NCBI GenBank assembly: GCA_041584475.1
Contig: JBFHDX010000038.1
Location: forward strand, 1 to 30,051
DNA length: 30,051 nt
Source of the DNA: JBFHDX01 sp041584475
GTDB taxonomy: Bacteria; Pseudomonadota; Alphaproteobacteria; UBA8366; JADFVY01
Direction of reading: 5' to 3'
The notes beneath the pieces were generated by a model that was not told where the DNA came from, searched no databases, and saw only the letters and a program-made list of their open reading frames with translations. Shown here piece by piece: positions 28,841-30,051 of this stretch. Numbering within the stretch: position 1 is the first letter of the stretch; the number at the start of each line of letters is the position of its first letter. A program made the position numbers and the translations under genes.

Positions 28841-29959
28841 ATGACGCGAAGCGGGCATCCGGTACTGCAGGTCGAAGGACTCGGCAAGAGCTTCCGCGAC
28901 ACGCGGGTGCTGCAGAACATCGATCTCGCGATCGAGGACGGCGCGTTCCTGGTCCTCGTCGGCCCGTCTGGCTGCGGCAAGTCGACGCTGCTGAACTGCA
29001 TCGCCGGGCTCGAACAGCCGAGTGCCGGCCGGATTCTGATCGGCGGCCGCGACATGACGGGGGTCCCCCCGAAGGACCGCGACATCGCCATGGTGTTCCA
29101 GTCCTATGCGCTGTATCCGAACATGTCGGTGGCCAAGAACATCACCTTCGGCATGCAGGTGCGCGGCGCATCGAAGGCGGAGCAGCAATCCGCCCTGCAG
29201 AAGGTCGCGGCGATGCTGCGCATCGACGGGCTTCTCGACCGGCGGCCGGCCCAGCTCTCCGGCGGGCAGCGCCAGCGCGTGGCGATGGGGCGCGCCCTGG
29301 TGCGGCAGCCGAAGCTGTTCCTGTTCGACGAGCCGCTGTCGAACCTCGACGCGAAACTGCGGGTCGAGATGCGGGCCGAGATCAAGCGCCTCCACCAGGC
29401 GCTCGGGGCCACCATCGTCTACGTCACGCACGACCAGACCGAGGCGATGAGTCTCGCGACCGAGGTGGCGGTGATGGAAGGCGGCGTGATCGCGCAGCTG
29501 GGGCCGCCACAGCAGGTGTACGACTATCCCGTCGACCGCTTCGTCGCCGGCTTCATCGGCTCGCCGGCGATGAATTTCATCGACGGCGTGATCCGCCAGA
29601 CCGACGCCGGCACCTGCATCGAAGTCGCCCTCGACGGCGACAACCGGGAGCTGCCGGCCGCTCACTACCCGTTCGCCGACGGCGTCGCGGACGGCGCCGA
29701 GGTCGTCGTCGGCATCCGCCCGGAATACGTGACCGGACTTGACCATTCGGCCCGCGGACCGGTGATCGAGCTGGACCTCGTTCCGACGCTGGTCGAGACC
29801 AACGGCTTCGACCAGCACGTCGAGCTGGCTTTCGGGAGCGGCGATATCGGCGGCCGCTTCAGTCCGCGCGAGCGGATCGAGATCGGCAAGGCGCTGCGCA
29901 CGCGCATCGACCTCTCGCAGATGTCGGTGTTCGACCGGGGTAGCGGGCGCCGGCTCTAG
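28841..29959 (+). CDS. Sugar ABC transporter ATP-binding protein (MalK/UgpC/GtsD-like)
   Basis: A 372-residue ATPase that powers the importer on the inner face of the membrane. All nucleotide motifs are intact: Walker A GPSGCGKST at 41-49, Q-loop Gln87, signature LSGGQRQRVAMGRAL from 139, Walker B LFLFDEP with Asp163/Glu164, and switch His197 in VTHDQTEA. The C-terminal ~130 residues form TOBE/MalK-type regulatory domains (GIRPEYVTG near 293, DLSQMSVFD near the end). Length is typical of the MalK group. It is the last gene of the operon; its stop codon overlaps copy B of the 29-nt repeat. Confidence 0.95.
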   Translation: MTRSGHPVLQVEGLGKSFRDTRVLQNIDLAIEDGAFLVLVGPSGCGKSTLLNCIAGLEQPSAGRILIGGRDMTGVPPKDRDIAMVFQSYALYPNMSVAKNITFGMQVRGASKAEQQSALQKVAAMLRIDGLLDRRPAQLSGGQRQRVAMGRALVRQPKLFLFDEPLSNLDAKLRVEMRAEIKRLHQALGATIVYVTHDQTEAMSLATEVAVMEGGVIAQLGPPQQVYDYPVDRFVAGFIGSPAMNFIDGVIRQTDAGTCIEVALDGDNRELPAAHYPFADGVADGAEVVVGIRPEYVTGLDHSARGPVIELDLVPTLVETNGFDQHVELAFGSGDIGGRFSPRERIEIGKALRTRIDLSQMSVFDRGSGRRL

Positions 29960-29986
29960 TACATCATCCACGTGCGTGGAATCGGC
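29958..29986 (-). repeat. 29-nt dispersed repeat, copy B (inverted)
   Basis: Reverse complement reads GCCGATTCCACG, CAC, GTGGATGATGTACT: identical to copy A (5855-5883) except for the three central bases. It begins on the last two bases of the ATPase stop codon and is followed by a long stem-loop. Both copies lie at 3' ends of plus-strand genes but in opposite orientation. Confidence 0.65.
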
Positions 29987-29995
29987 TCCGGCCCG

Positions 29996-30051
29996 CTCCC
30001 CCACCCGGCCATCCAACGGTATCGTACGCTGTGGGTGGCCGGGTGGGGGAG
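29996..30051 (+). terminator. Long GC-rich stem-loop after the sugar ABC operon
   Basis: Arms 29996-30015 and 30032-30051 pair over 20 bp with a single G-T pair and a 16-base loop. It lies 36 bases after the ATPase stop and runs to the last base of the window, so the stem may be longer and any T-tract is out of sight. A terminator is the simplest reading; an element end or palindromic repeat is possible. Confidence 0.6.

Overview
The window is a gene-dense, very GC-rich stretch of bacterial chromosome, probably from an alphaproteobacterium. The evidence is two TRAP transporter operons, two methyl-accepting chemotaxis proteins, two perfect CtrA-type boxes (TTAA-N7-TTAA), an intact pyruvate carboxylase, and AGGAGG-like ribosome sites with several GTG/TTG starts. 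Genus and species cannot be fixed from sequence reading alone. I saw no rRNA, tRNA, CRISPR array, transposase or prophage gene.

Layout. (1) 1-6651 is mixed housekeeping: pyruvate carboxylase, a secreted metallo-beta-lactamase-fold hydrolase, a tiny secreted protein, a small cytosolic protein, a secreted nuclease-like protein and a SCO1/SenC-type copper chaperone. (2) 6729-9845 (minus) is a DctP-DctQ-DctM TRAP operon of the C4-dicarboxylate type. (3) 10088-14495 (minus) is a chemosensory block: MCP, stand-alone periplasmic Cache protein, second MCP. CtrA boxes lie upstream of the Cache gene and of the second MCP. (4) 14731-20902 (minus) is a probable six-gene operon read in the order class V aminotransferase (serine-glyoxylate type), DctP, DctQ, DctM, enoyl-CoA hydratase-like protein, class III CoA-transferase. 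(5) 21133-24770 (plus, divergent from 4) is a fused FAD/Fe-S D-2-hydroxyacid dehydrogenase, translationally coupled to a GntR/FCD regulator. (6) 24793-25479 (minus) is a D-lyxose/D-mannose isomerase-type enzyme. (7) 25748-29959 (plus) is a sugar ABC importer: binding protein, two permeases, ATPase.

How the genes work together. Regions 4 and 5 look like one regulated catabolic module. An organic acid would enter through the TRAP system, be activated by CoA transfer, and be processed by the crotonase-fold enzyme, with a 2-hydroxyacid oxidised by the FAD/Fe-S enzyme and glyoxylate or a related oxo acid transaminated. The 230-bp divergent control region carries two inverted near-palindromes, TTGCATACAA and TTGTATGCAA. 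One lies just upstream of a TATAAT on the minus strand; the other directly follows a TTGATT-N16-TACAAT promoter on the plus strand. They are the best candidates for operators of the local GntR regulator. Regions 6 and 7 look like uptake and isomerisation of a hexose or pentose such as mannose or lyxose.

Other points of note are a 29-nt repeat in two inverted copies at 3' gene ends (5855-5883 and 29958-29986), a strong hairpin after each of the three solute-binding-protein genes, loss of the second catalytic Glu in the crotonase-fold protein, and a possible small RNA between the Cache gene and the second MCP.
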